A stretch of DNA of 53,232 bases from Bradyrhizobium jicamae (GTDB lineage: Bacteria > Pseudomonadota > Alphaproteobacteria > Rhizobiales > Xanthobacteraceae), in assembly GCF_018130215.1 (NCBI RefSeq), contig NZ_JAFCKQ010000057.1, positions 1 through 53,232 on the forward strand. The letters are read 5' to 3'. Positions 24,452-31,779 of the stretch are shown in pieces. The translations under genes were made by a program, and so were the position numbers. How positions within the stretch are numbered: position 1 is the first letter of the stretch; the number at the start of each line of letters is the position of its first letter. Below the pieces are notes generated by a model. That model was not told where the DNA came from and did no database searches. It saw nothing but the letters and a program-made list of their open reading frames with translations.

Positions 24452-25780
24452 TCAGGCCACGCGCTTGATGGCGTCGCCCAGGATCGAGACCATGTCGTCG
24501 ATATGCTTCTTCTCGACGATCAAAGGCGGCGACATCGCGAGCGAATCGCCACTCATGCGGAAGTACAGCCCGTTGTTGAAGCAATCGACCATGAGGTCGT
24601 AGCCGCGCGCACCGACGCCGTCCTTGCGGGGTGCGACTTCGACCGCGCCCATCAGGCCGACATTGCGAATGTCGACCACGTTGGGCAGGCCCTTCAGCGA
24701 ATGCAGGGCGTCGCGGAAGTAATCGGCGAACTGCGCACCGCGGGTGAGCAGGCCCTCGTCCTTGTAGATGTCGAGCGTGGCGAGGCCGGCGGCGCAGGCC
24801 ACCGGATGCGCCGAATAGGTGTAGCCGTGGAACAGCTCCATGGCGTTGTCGGGGCCAACCATCAGGCCGTCGTGGACCTGGCGGCTGGCGAACACCGCGC
24901 CGCAGGGCACGGTGCCGTTGGTGATGCCCTTGGCGGTCGTCATCATGTCGGGCGTGACGCCGAAGAAGTTGGCCGCGAACGGCGCGCCGAGGCGGCCGAA
25001 GCCGGTGATGACCTCGTCGAAGATGAGGAGGATGCCGTGCTTGGTGCAGAGCTCGCGCAGCCGCTGCAGGTAGTTCTTCGGCGGCGGCAGCACCGCCGTC
25101 GAACCGGGCACCGGCTCGACGATCACGGCGGCGATGGTGTCGGCGCCGTGCAGCGCCACCATCCGCTCGACATCGTCGGCGAGTTCGGCGCCATGGTCCG
25201 GCTGGTCCTTGGCGAAGGCGTTGCGCGCCATGTCGTGGGTGTGGCGGATGTGATCGACACCCGGCAGATGGGTCGCGAACTGGCGACGGTTGGCGACCAT
25301 GCCGCCGACCGACATGCCGCCGAAGCCGACGCCGTGATAGCCGCGCTCGCGCCCGATCAGGCGGGTGCGGGTCGGCTGGCCGGCGGCGCGATGATAGGCG
25401 AGCGCGATCTTCAGCGCGGTGTCGACCGATTCAGAACCAGAATTGGTGAAGAAGATGCGGTCCAGCCCCTTGGGCGCGATCTCGGCGAGCCGCTCGGCGA
25501 AATCGAACGCCAGCGGATGGCCCATGTTGAAGGAGGGCGCGAAATCCAGCGTCGAGAGCTGCCGCTCCACCGCGGAGGCGATCTCCGGGCGACCATGGCC
25601 GGCATTGACGCACCAAAGGCCCGCGGAGCCGTCGATCACCTGGCGGCCGTCGACAGAGGTGTAGTACATGCCCTTGGCGGAAGAGAACAGCCGCGGCGTC
25701 TTCTTGAACTGCCGGTTCGCCGTGAAGGGCATCCAGAACGAATCGGTCTTGATGGTGTTCGGAATCTGATGAACGGTCAC
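24452..25780 (-). CDS. Omega-amino acid:pyruvate aminotransferase (class III, PLP)
   Basis: 442 residues. The N-terminal SFWMPFTANRQFKKTPRLFS and GLWCVNAGHGRPEIASAV match beta-alanine:pyruvate transaminases. PLP contacts are FFTNSGSESVDTALKIALAY, FDEVITGFGRLG (Asp binding the pyridine nitrogen) and the Schiff-base lysine in MMTTAKGITNGTVPCGAVFA. It transfers the amino group of beta-alanine, 4-aminobutyrate or a similar omega-amine to pyruvate, giving alanine that DadA/racemase could recycle. Divergent from a PuuR-like regulator gene (26062), about 280 bp away. Confidence 0.92.
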   Translation of the reverse strand: MTVHQIPNTIKTDSFWMPFTANRQFKKTPRLFSSAKGMYYTSVDGRQVIDGSAGLWCVNAGHGRPEIASAVERQLSTLDFAPSFNMGHPLAFDFAERLAEIAPKGLDRIFFTNSGSESVDTALKIALAYHRAAGQPTRTRLIGRERGYHGVGFGGMSVGGMVANRRQFATHLPGVDHIRHTHDMARNAFAKDQPDHGAELADDVERMVALHGADTIAAVIVEPVPGSTAVLPPPKNYLQRLRELCTKHGILLIFDEVITGFGRLGAPFAANFFGVTPDMMTTAKGITNGTVPCGAVFASRQVHDGLMVGPDNAMELFHGYTYSAHPVACAAGLATLDIYKDEGLLTRGAQFADYFRDALHSLKGLPNVVDIRNVGLMGAVEVAPRKDGVGARGYDLMVDCFNNGLYFRMSGDSLAMSPPLIVEKKHIDDMVSILGDAIKRVA

Positions 25781-26061
25781 GGCGGCGCTCCATTGCTGCT
25801 GTCGCCTAGAGCCCTCTCGGTCCTGATGGCATCAGAACCAGGCGCTAGTCATGTTTGATGCGTCTCTGGTGCGTTTTCCTGCGGCGAACCGGGCTGCACG
25901 TCGCTCGAAGACGCTATGAAAACGCTATTGTCGCCGGATAGTCGGACCACGCTTCGCGTCACTCAACAAGTCCTTTTCTGCCGCAACGCAAGCCATTGAT
26001 CTCATTGGTGCGGTCTGCCAAGATTTGTTCGATCCGCAACACCTGCAACAGGGATTGGACC

Positions 26062-26610
26062 ATGAGCGTCGATATCGGAGGTCGGCTGCGATTCATCCGC
26101 GCGCGGCACAAGCTGTCGCAGCGCGAGCTCGCCAAGCGGTCCGGCGTGACCAATTCGACGATCTCGCTGATCGAATCCAACCAGATGAACCCGTCGGTCG
26201 GCGCGCTGAAGCGCATCCTGGACGGCATCCCGATGGGGCTTGCGGAGTTCTTCGCGATCGAGCCGGAGCGGCCGCGCAAAGCGTTCTACCGTGCCGATGA
26301 GCTGACCGAGATCGGCAAGAAGCCGATCTCCTACCGTCAGATCGGCGACAGCCTGTTCGGGCGCGCCTTGCAGATCCTGAAGGAACGTTACGAGCCCGGC
26401 AGCGACACCGGCCGGGTGCCTCTGGTGCACGAAGGCGAGGAAGGCGGCATCGTGGTGAGCGGCCGGCTCGAGGTCACTGTCGACGACGAGCGGCGCGTGC
26501 TCAACGCCGGCGACGCCTATTATTTCGAAAGCCGCCGGCCGCACCGCTTCCGCTGCATCGGTGCCAAGCCCTGCGAGGTGATAAGCGCCTGCACGCCGCC
26601 GACGTTTTGA
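26062..26610 (+). CDS. HTH (XRE)-cupin regulator, PuuR-like
   Basis: 182 residues, very near E. coli PuuR (185). Start at the ATG 26062 with AGGGA upstream. The helix-turn-helix is GGRLRFIRARHKLSQRELAK and SGVTNSTISLIESNQMNPSV; the C-terminal cupin includes PLVHEGEEGGIVVSGRLEVT and YYFESRRPHRFRCIG. PuuR represses putrescine catabolism. Here it is divergent from an omega-aminotransferase, which fits control of polyamine or omega-amino-acid degradation. It shares its architecture, not a close sequence match, with the regulator at 13393. Confidence 0.88.
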   Translation: MSVDIGGRLRFIRARHKLSQRELAKRSGVTNSTISLIESNQMNPSVGALKRILDGIPMGLAEFFAIEPERPRKAFYRADELTEIGKKPISYRQIGDSLFGRALQILKERYEPGSDTGRVPLVHEGEEGGIVVSGRLEVTVDDERRVLNAGDAYYFESRRPHRFRCIGAKPCEVISACTPPTF

Positions 26611-26649
26611 GCCCGGCGTATCGCCAAGCTGCGTCGGCCACTGATCGCA

Positions 26650-26751
26650 TCACAGATGGCGGGTCTGCCTGTCGCCCCAGGCGATGACGGCGGCGATGGT
26701 GGCGAACATCGCGGTGACGGCGATCACGACGAGGATGGTGTCGAGGGACAT
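26650..26751 (-). CDS. 33-residue single-span membrane protein
   Basis: Translating the minus strand from the ATG at 26749-26751 gives MSLDTILVVIAVTAMFATIA, continuing AVIAWGDRQTRHL and a TGA. GGAGA lies six bases upstream. The chain is one hydrophobic helix (residues 5-24) with a short polar tail ending in Arg/His. I recognise similar tiny proteins beside Fnr/FixK-type genes in Bradyrhizobium, though I cannot confirm this here. It lies 85 bp downstream of the FnrN-like gene on the same strand and may be cotranscribed with it, possibly assisting a respiratory membrane complex (inference). Confidence 0.7.
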   Translation of the reverse strand: MSLDTILVVIAVTAMFATIAAVIAWGDRQTRHL

Positions 26752-26836
26752 ACGTCTTCTCCGTTGGCTGATGGAGAAGACCTAGCGCGCCGGCGCGCGG
26801 CTCGCCTTGTGCTGGATCAAAACGTGGCGCCGTGTG

Positions 26837-27589
26837 TCAGGCGACGCCGATCCGCTTCAGCCGCTCCTGGTCGAGCAAACGCACGCCGTCGGGAACGATC
26901 AGGAGGACCTTCTCGCGCGCGAGCCTGGTGACCGTACGGCTCACCGTCTCGATGGTCAGCCCGAGATAGTCGGCGATGTCCTGGCGGCTCATCGGCAACG
27001 GTACCGTGACGGACATCGACTTGATGCGCGCGTAGCGCGCCTGCATGTTGAGCAGGAACGCTGCGATCTTCTCCTCCGCGGTCCGCCGCCCGAGCAGCAG
27101 CATCTGGTCCTGCGCGAGGCTCAGCTCGTGGCCGGCGAACTCATGCAGGCGACGGAGCAGATGCGGCTTGCGATCGACGTAGGACAGGAACGCGGTCCGC
27201 AGGAAGCGGCAGACCGACACTGGTGTGACGGCCTCCGCACTCACGCCATAGCGATCCTGCAAGGCAAGGCCGAGAAAGTCGCCGGGCAAGGCAAAGCCCG
27301 TGATCTGCCGGCGTCCATCAGGCAGGGATTTGTACAGCCGCACGATGCCCTCGGTGACATTGAAGACGCTGCCTGCCAGGGCGCCCTGTTCGAAAAGGGT
27401 GCTGTGCGCCGGAATCTGCCGTGCATGACTGATCCGGTCGAGTTCGTCGAGCTCGCACGACTCCAGTGCTGCGCAGACGCTGAACAGCCTGACCTTGCAG
27501 TCCTCGCAGCCGTTTTCGGTGTGACCGTGCCTGCAATCACGCTGCACCGCACCGGGACAGTCGTCCTGCAGGGGTTCGGCAATGCGCAT
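26837..27589 (-). CDS. Crp/Fnr-family regulator with Fe-S cysteines (FnrN-type)
   Basis: 250 residues. The N-terminus carries Cys28-x2-Cys31-x7-Cys39 (GCEDCKVRLFSVC), and Cys127 lies in TPVSVCRFL. The Cx2Cx7C spacing plus one distant Cys is the FnrN arrangement for an oxygen-labile [4Fe-4S] cluster. The cAMP-like domain is followed by MSRQDIADYLGLTIETVSRT, a recognition helix with E-x-x-SR expected to read TTGAT half-sites. It should activate microaerobic genes. A perfect TTGAT-N4-ATCAA box lies about 50 bp upstream of its start, implying autoregulation. AadR/FixK1 relatives are alternative names. Confidence 0.88.
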   Translation of the reverse strand: MRIAEPLQDDCPGAVQRDCRHGHTENGCEDCKVRLFSVCAALESCELDELDRISHARQIPAHSTLFEQGALAGSVFNVTEGIVRLYKSLPDGRRQITGFALPGDFLGLALQDRYGVSAEAVTPVSVCRFLRTAFLSYVDRKPHLLRRLHEFAGHELSLAQDQMLLLGRRTAEEKIAAFLLNMQARYARIKSMSVTVPLPMSRQDIADYLGLTIETVSRTVTRLAREKVLLIVPDGVRLLDQERLKRIGVA

Positions 27590-27638
27590 GGCTCGGGTCC
27601 GCCGTGGTTTCGCTGTCGATCGTATAATTCATCCCGAT

Positions 27639-27678
27639 TTGATCTGGATCAACAATCGGCAGCATTGATCCAGATCAT
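27639..27678. promoter_or_regulatory. Two FNR/FixK boxes in a divergent promoter
   Basis: TTGAT-CTGG-ATCAA (27639-27652) is a perfect anaerobox. TTGAT-CCAG-ATCAT (27665-27678) has one mismatch. They are 26 bp apart between the FnrN-like gene (start 27589) and the plus-strand gene at 27731. If each box sits at -41.5, leaders of about 15-19 bases result for both genes, so each box may serve one direction. Confidence 0.8.
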
Positions 27679-27730
27679 TGCCGCCCCCGCCGATCCCCAG
27701 CAATTTCGCCGGTCATCGGGGAATTCGGCG

Positions 27731-28165
27731 ATGAACGAGCATTTCCAGGCACTTCCGATTGATCATCGGCACGCGATCGCCGCCTATCCGCTGGTATTCA
27801 TGCACGACGCCAGTATTTCCACGGAGCAGTGGCTGCAGTTCGTGCATGAGCGCTGCCGGGACGGCTCGCCGCAGGCGGGGTTGATCGCGATCCGGGATTG
27901 CCGCGGCGTCATCCATGCCGTCTTCAGCTACCGGATCGATTGCGACCTGCGAGTTCGCAGGCGGCTCAATATCGGCGACCTGATCGTGGCCCATCTGCCG
28001 GGATCGCAGATCGACAACGCGGTCGCCACCGTCGTCGCCGACGTATCTGCGCAGTTCGGCTGCCAGACCGTCACGATCGAGCGGCCCTTCATGACGTTGC
28101 ATCGGCCGCGGACCGGATGCCCGACAGCCGATGCGCTCAAACACGGCAGACGCCGCGTCAACTGA
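27731..28165 (+). CDS. Conserved-looking protein of unknown function, likely FnrN-regulated
   Basis: 144 residues from the ATG at 27731 (MNEHFQALPIDHRHAIAAYP). GGGGAA precedes it. The central segment GLIAIRDCRGVIHAVFSYRI and LNIGDLIVAHLPGSQIDNAV has an alternating beta-strand/helix pattern vaguely like a GNAT fold, but the acetyl-CoA loop is not evident, so I do not assign it. No signal peptide or membrane segment. The divergent promoter with two anaeroboxes implies expression under low oxygen. The frame is open far upstream, but the ribosome site and promoter layout favour this start. Confidence 0.65.
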   Translation: MNEHFQALPIDHRHAIAAYPLVFMHDASISTEQWLQFVHERCRDGSPQAGLIAIRDCRGVIHAVFSYRIDCDLRVRRRLNIGDLIVAHLPGSQIDNAVATVVADVSAQFGCQTVTIERPFMTLHRPRTGCPTADALKHGRRRVN

Positions 28166-28305
28166 CGCTTGGCAAGCGCCACACCTCGTCGGCGTGCGGC
28201 GCACTCCGCCTGACGGACACGAAAGGGATTGAACCCGGGCGGCGCGGCTCGCGACCTAAGCCGCGAGGGCGGCATGCCGCGGCCCAATGGTTCAAGTTCA
28301 CGCCC

Positions 28306-29832
28306 ATGCCTGCATTGTCACGTCTTGCGGCCTTCGCCGCTATCGGCTCCGTCCTCGCACCGGTCTCTTCGCAAGCAATGGACAATGACCTGCTCGCCTG
28401 GAGCAGCGCGCCGACCGCGATCAAGCTGTGCGGTGATGGCGACAACCTGATCAAGACCGCCGATTGCAAGAAGGCCGGCTACGACAAGATGGTGGCGCAG
28501 GTCGACAAGGCGTTCGGCGAGGCACTCGCCGGGGCGCCGGCCAATGTCAAACCGCTCCTGAAGCGCGATCAAGCCTGGTTCAATGAGATGATTCTTCAGG
28601 CGGCCAGTTCGCTCCCGGACCGCAGCGGTGACGAAGCGCGGCAGGGATTTGCCGAGACGCTGCGCGTGCGCGCCGCGGTGGTGGGTGAGATCGCGGCCAA
28701 CTTCGGCCGTTCCGGACTGACCGGGGCATGGACCAACGCATTCGGGCGCATTGCCGTCACGCCGGCCGACGGCGGTGGCTATCGCGTCGCGGCCGACCTG
28801 GATTCCGATTATGGCAGCGACCTGCACCGAAGCTGCAAGTTCACCGCGGTAGTCAAGCCGGCTGCGGCGAACTGGATCGCCGGACCGGTGCTCGCCGACC
28901 CCGACAAATCAGCCGGTATGACGGCTAAGACCCAACCGCCAAAACCGCCGTCGCTCAAGATCCGCCGCCAGGGCGAAACGTTGCGTATCGTCGGCATCGA
29001 GGGCAGCGACGACTGGGACGGCCTGACCGATTGCGATTCGATGTGGCAGATCACCGGCAGTTATTTCGCCACCGGCGGGGACACGCCGTCCGCCAAGGCG
29101 AACTCGTCTTTCGTCACTCCGACCTTCGACTGCACGCGGCCGGAGACGGCGACCGACGAGGAAATCTGCGCCGATCCGGATCTCGCAGATAATGATCGGC
29201 GGCTCAATCGCGCCTGGACGGCCTTGCAGGCGCGGCTAGACGAGGCGACGCGGCACGCGCTGATCGACGACCAGCGCAATTGGGTGAAGAGCCAGGCCAG
29301 GCAATTTCCGGAATTCCTGCACCCGGCCTGGGAAAAGCTGAGCTCTGATGTCCACGCCACCGCGAACGCTCGCGATCGTGTCGACAGCCTGCAACGCGAG
29401 CGCATCGCGCTGCTCGAGGGCTTCGACGACAAGCGCAGTGGGATCGCCGGCGACTGGCTCGCCTACAACGCCGCCATCAGGATCACCGTTGATGGCAGCG
29501 GCACCGTGAAGGCCACGGGATGGAAGTGGGACCAGGGCGACTGGAAGGCCGGCTGCGATTACGACATGACCGGCAGGATTGCCGGTGGGGTGTTCCGCTC
29601 CGGCGAGCAGCGCAGGAACCCGGACACGCTCGAACGCGACCATGCGATGCTGATCGTCAACCGGCTCGACGACGTCTTCGCGACCAGGCGCTACAGCAGG
29701 AAGGACGGCACCGAGAACGACACTGCCGACGAGGCAAAATGCAAGCGCCGGCTCGATGTCTCCTCCACCGCCCGGCTGTTTCCGGTCCGCTCCTCGCCCG
29801 ATGTCGACATCCTCAAGGTCTCGATCCGGTAA
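28306..29832 (+). CDS. Exported protein with LprI-like (DUF1311) domain
   Basis: 508 residues. The ATG at 28306 starts a signal peptide (MPALSRLAAFAAIGSVLAPV, cleavage near SSQAMDN). Residues roughly 270-345 contain FDCTRPETATDEEICADPDL and RALIDDQRNWVKSQARQF-like sequence, the LprI/DUF1311 pattern with paired cysteines. An earlier segment (KLCGDGDNLIKTADCKKAG) may be a second, weaker copy. LprI proteins can inhibit lysozyme in other bacteria, but whether this one does is unknown. It stands 80 bp before the caspase-like gene and probably shares its transcription. Confidence 0.7.
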   Translation: MPALSRLAAFAAIGSVLAPVSSQAMDNDLLAWSSAPTAIKLCGDGDNLIKTADCKKAGYDKMVAQVDKAFGEALAGAPANVKPLLKRDQAWFNEMILQAASSLPDRSGDEARQGFAETLRVRAAVVGEIAANFGRSGLTGAWTNAFGRIAVTPADGGGYRVAADLDSDYGSDLHRSCKFTAVVKPAAANWIAGPVLADPDKSAGMTAKTQPPKPPSLKIRRQGETLRIVGIEGSDDWDGLTDCDSMWQITGSYFATGGDTPSAKANSSFVTPTFDCTRPETATDEEICADPDLADNDRRLNRAWTALQARLDEATRHALIDDQRNWVKSQARQFPEFLHPAWEKLSSDVHATANARDRVDSLQRERIALLEGFDDKRSGIAGDWLAYNAAIRITVDGSGTVKATGWKWDQGDWKAGCDYDMTGRIAGGVFRSGEQRRNPDTLERDHAMLIVNRLDDVFATRRYSRKDGTENDTADEAKCKRRLDVSSTARLFPVRSSPDVDILKVSIR

Positions 29833-29912
29833 CGGATTCGATCGAACCTGACGCCGTTCCGACAGACCAATCCAGGACTGCCTGAGGTCCCCGCCCCGCG
29901 GAGCGCATTCCC

Positions 29913-30758
29913 ATGCCCGGCCGAAACGGCCTGCTGTCGCGCCTGATCGTCGCGGCATTTGTCCTGTGCCTCGGCACCGCCGCTCACGCCGAAAAGCGCG
30001 TCGCGCTGGTCATCGGCAATTCCGCGTATCAGGATGCGCCGAAACTGCCGAACCCGGCCGCTGACGCGAGACTGATGTCGGACACGCTGTCGACACTCGG
30101 CTTCTTCGTGGTCGGCGGCGGCGCGCTGGTCGATCTGACCAGGAGCCGCTTCGACGACGCCCTGCGGGCCTTTGGCCGCGAACTGGCCGGTGCCGACGTC
30201 GCGCTGTTCTATTATGCCGGGCACGGCGTCGAAACCCACGGCCTGAACTATCTCGTTCCGGTCGACGCACGTCCGGCCGATGAAGGCGACGTCTTCGAGC
30301 AGTTGATCGGCATGGCTGACGTGCTCGGGCAAATGGAGAAATCCGGCGCCAAGGTCAATCTGGTGTTGCTCGATGCGTGCCGCAACAATCCATTTCGCGG
30401 CCGCGGCGTCCGTTCGACGAGCGGAGGCCTGGCGCAGATGCAGGCGCCGCCCGGCACGCTGATCTCGTTCGCGACCCAGCCGCGCAGCGTCGCACTCGAC
30501 GGCCACCACGGTCACAGCCCCTACACTCGCGCGCTTGCGGCCATCATCCGGCACCAGGGCTATGGCCTGTTCAGGACCTTCAACGAGGTCGGGCTCGCGG
30601 TGGAGAGGGAGACACACGGGCGGCAGTTGCCATGGCTCGCCTCATCTCCGATGGCAACGCGGTTCTACTTTGCCGGCCAGGGCGTGCCGACAATGCAGGC
30701 GGAACCTGCGCGCGATGTGGTGACGACACCTGCCTTGCCACGCAGCGTTCCGCGTTGA
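29913..30758 (+). CDS. Exported caspase-family (C14) protein
   Basis: 281 residues. A signal peptide (LLSRLIVAAFVLCLGTAAHA) precedes KRVALVIGNSAYQDAPKLPN, the first strand of the caspase fold. The catalytic dyad is clear: His in ALFYYAGHGVETHGLNYL and Cys in LVLLDACRNNPFRGRG. The segment after it (PPGTLISFATQPRSVALDG) also fits family C14. Such orthocaspases cleave after basic residues in known cases. Periplasmic placement makes a protein-processing or envelope role likely. Downstream follow a small exported DUF4864 protein and a subtilase. Confidence 0.9.
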   Translation: MPGRNGLLSRLIVAAFVLCLGTAAHAEKRVALVIGNSAYQDAPKLPNPAADARLMSDTLSTLGFFVVGGGALVDLTRSRFDDALRAFGRELAGADVALFYYAGHGVETHGLNYLVPVDARPADEGDVFEQLIGMADVLGQMEKSGAKVNLVLLDACRNNPFRGRGVRSTSGGLAQMQAPPGTLISFATQPRSVALDGHHGHSPYTRALAAIIRHQGYGLFRTFNEVGLAVERETHGRQLPWLASSPMATRFYFAGQGVPTMQAEPARDVVTTPALPRSVPR

Positions 30759-30846
30759 CGCCTGCGATGGCGTCTCGGCTTGCGCTCGAAACCGGACAGG
30801 AGTGTGATCCGTATCGTCACGGCAGATATCCGAGACGGAGCCCCCA

Positions 30847-31251
30847 ATGCGTGCAATCGCGCTCATCGCCACACTTCTGATCGCCCTCGCCTCGCCTGCC
30901 ATGGCCGACGACGTCACCGCCGCGCAGGACGTGATCCGCGCGCAGGAGCAGGCTTTCGGACGCGACGATGCCGCGGCGGCCTATTCCTTTGCGGCGCCGG
31001 CGATCCGGCAGATCTTTCCGCAGGCTGACATCTTCATGACGATGGTGCAGAACAACTACGCACCGGTCTATCGCCACAGGAGCTTCGAATTCGGCGAGAC
31101 GCGCAGCGAGGGCGGATGGATCGCCCAGCGCGTCCACATCATCGATGCCAATGGCGAGGCGTGGGAGGCGCTCTACACGCTGGAGCGGCAAGCCGACGGC
31201 AGCCTGAAGATCACCGGCTGCTCGCTGCTCAAGGCCGGCCAGTCGGTATGA
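30847..31251 (+). CDS. Exported DUF4864 protein
   Basis: 134 residues. GGAG precedes the ATG; the signal peptide is MRAIALIATLLIALASPAMA. The mature protein has the DUF4864 pattern: DVIRAQEQAFGRDDAAAAYS, FAAPAIRQIFPQADIFMTMV, YAPVYRHRSFEFGE and LKITGCSLLK at the end. The fold resembles small alpha+beta NTF2-like barrels. No function is established for the family. It follows the caspase-like gene by 88 bp on the same strand. Confidence 0.8.
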   Translation: MRAIALIATLLIALASPAMADDVTAAQDVIRAQEQAFGRDDAAAAYSFAAPAIRQIFPQADIFMTMVQNNYAPVYRHRSFEFGETRSEGGWIAQRVHIIDANGEAWEALYTLERQADGSLKITGCSLLKAGQSV

Positions 31252-31319
31252 CCTGCTTCACATTCGGCGACGGCAGATTGCCGCAGCGGCGCAAACAATT
31301 CGTGATTCGCGTCCAGGTT

Positions 31320-31340
31320 GTCTAATGATTATCGTTAGAC
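31320..31340. promoter_or_regulatory. Near-perfect 21-bp dyad resembling a Fur box
   Basis: GTCTAATGAT at 31320-31329, a central T, then TATCGTTAGAC form an inverted repeat with a single mismatched pair. The inner part TAATGATTATCGTTA resembles the classical Fur box core (TAATGATAATCATTA). It lies upstream of the broken prodomain-like frame and the subtilase gene. In Bradyrhizobium iron control usually runs through Irr, so metal control here is only a suggestion. Confidence 0.4.
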
Positions 31341-31372
31341 CGTTCCGGCAGTGAGCCGCAACGCGGCTGCAA

Positions 31373-31721
31373 TGGATTCCGCCTCGAGGAGGTTGCAACG
31401 CCCGACAGCCCGATCACCCTGCAGATCCTGCTTCGCCGCGACTGGCAGACGCCGGACGGCGTCGCCAGGGCGCAGGAACTGCTCCGCGCCAACGGCCTGA
31501 CGCCGACGGCTTCGGGCGCGGCGACGATCTCGGCCACGATCGCGGCGGACGCGTTCGAGGCGATGTTCGGGATGAAGGCGACACCGGTCGCGCCGCAGCC
31601 GCCAGGTCAAACCGACTTCGGCCGCGCCGGTGGATATGCATCGCCCGCACTGAAGGTCCCGGAGCCGCTTGAGGCATGTGTCGAGAGCATCTCGGCTGCG
31701 CCGCCCCATTCCTTCTATTGA
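31373..31721 (+). pseudogene. Prodomain-like reading frame lacking a usable start (probable frameshift)
   Basis: From about 31392 to the TGA at 31719-31721 one frame reads 109 sensible residues, including PITLQILLRRDWQTPDGVAR, AQELLRANGLTPTASGAATI and FEAMFGMKATPVAPQPPG. That frame has no ATG, GTG or TTG after its upstream stop (31326). An ATG at 31373 followed by MDSASRRLQ lies in another frame, and a GAGGAGG runs through the junction, so a small insertion or deletion near 31390-31412 probably split the gene; a CTG or other rare start is the alternative. The text resembles the N-terminal part of the following subtilase (ALYHLGRLGFRLTRRGSYTA, ALFEQTFSTQL). Confidence 0.55.
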
Positions 31722-31779
31722 GAGGAAATTTCGCACTGCTTTTTAAGGATCATTTATCGGTCGTGGAAAGGGATTTGAC

